Shown here piece after piece: positions 63,506 to 64,000 of a DNA stretch of 64,000 nt. Made by a program: the position numbers and the translations under genes. Positions within the stretch are counted from its first letter, which is position 1. Every line of letters starts with the position of its first letter. Below the pieces are notes generated by a model that worked only from the letters and a program-made list of their open reading frames with translations, was not told where the DNA came from and made no database searches. Source of the stretch: Centroberyx gerrardi. Its lineage: Eukaryota; Chordata; Actinopteri; Beryciformes; Berycidae. The stretch covers positions 16,710,725 to 16,774,724 of the forward strand of contig NC_136012.1 of NCBI RefSeq assembly GCF_048128805.1, in the 5' to 3' direction.

Positions 63506-64000
63506 GAGGGGGGGGCTTGTGTGTGTCACTTGCATCTATTTCGGTGTGTGAGTCTGAGGTTTGGGGAAGCATAAAGATTTTCCATAGGAGCGGATTCAAT
63601 TCACTGATATTAATTTCCTTCTCTCCAGTCATGCATAAACAAAGAAAATCTCCACGGCTGTCTACTGTATGTGTTTCGCCCAGTTGGGTGTCGCTATAAT
63701 GTGCCTCGGCGCTGATATTGATGTATGTGCCTATATTTGCCCAGTCATCTCTTTATGTAGCTAAAGTCATCAGCCCTCCTCTTCTCTGTCTCAGTCAGAT
63801 CCTAAACTAATCCCCAACCCTGCTACTCTGACAAGAAAATCCCCTATTTTAATGCATGCACACACACTCCATCTTCCTCTCTCACCCCCCGGTCACACAC
63901 CCCAGTCACACACCCACACATACACACACACACTCTCTTTTTATCTCTCTGTGTACCTGTGCACCGCATCACTCTCTAGTCTCTCCACCTTTTTGTAAAG

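Larger units (their letters stand above)
61086..64000. other. Right-edge intergenic region, no gene seen
   Basis: Apart from the microsatellites listed, this is unique sequence. The longest non-repeat ORF (61559-61927) has no recognisable domain and no splice context. Confidence 0.5.

Overview
The window is nuclear DNA from a ray-finned (teleost) fish. Evidence: split vertebrate genes with GT-AG introns, compact introns, very dense CA/TG and CT microsatellites, and fish-type SINE and foldback elements. There are no operons, prokaryotic genes or CRISPR arrays. The species cannot be fixed from the sequence.

Four protein genes are recognisable. (1) cnksr2, minus strand: coding exon 1 (17009-17072) and exon 2 (2052-2215) encode the start codon and the SAM domain of the CNK2 scaffold; the rest of the gene lies beyond the left edge. 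Intron 1 is about 14.8 kb and holds most of the simple repeats and small transposable elements of the left quarter. (2) hdx, plus strand: nine coding exons, 21896-27756, encoding a predicted 773-residue protein with two divergent homeodomains. (3) rps6ka6 (RSK4), plus strand: 22 coding exons, 28885-42733, encoding a predicted 739-residue two-kinase S6 kinase, starting less than 1 kb after hdx. (4) pou3f4 (Brn4), minus strand: a single-exon 362-codon gene at 51605-52693. The 11 kb to its right (its upstream side) has no gene I can support and is a plausible regulatory domain.

The order hdx - rps6ka6 - pou3f4 matches human Xq21.1 (HDX, RPS6KA6, POU3F4). The neighbouring cnksr2 is beside RPS6KA3 on human Xp22, so the window joins two segments that are apart on the human X. 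CNK2 scaffolds the Ras-Raf-MEK-ERK pathway and RSK kinases are ERK targets, so two genes here act in the same cascade; HDX and POU3F4 are nuclear DNA-binding proteins.

The observation I rate highest is in rps6ka6. Three introns (9, 12, 13) begin with an AC tract just after the donor and end with a GT tract just before the acceptor, so each pre-mRNA could fold its two splice sites together. Several other acceptors there have TG repeats in place of a normal polypyrimidine tract. Other notable signals: a three-copy dispersed repeat, paired MITEs and near-perfect foldbacks in cnksr2 intron 1, a tandem array of short palindromes, CTCF-like motifs, a YY1/CRE-type promoter with three upstream ORFs before rps6ka6, and octamer motifs upstream of pou3f4. 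I found no wholly novel gene system.
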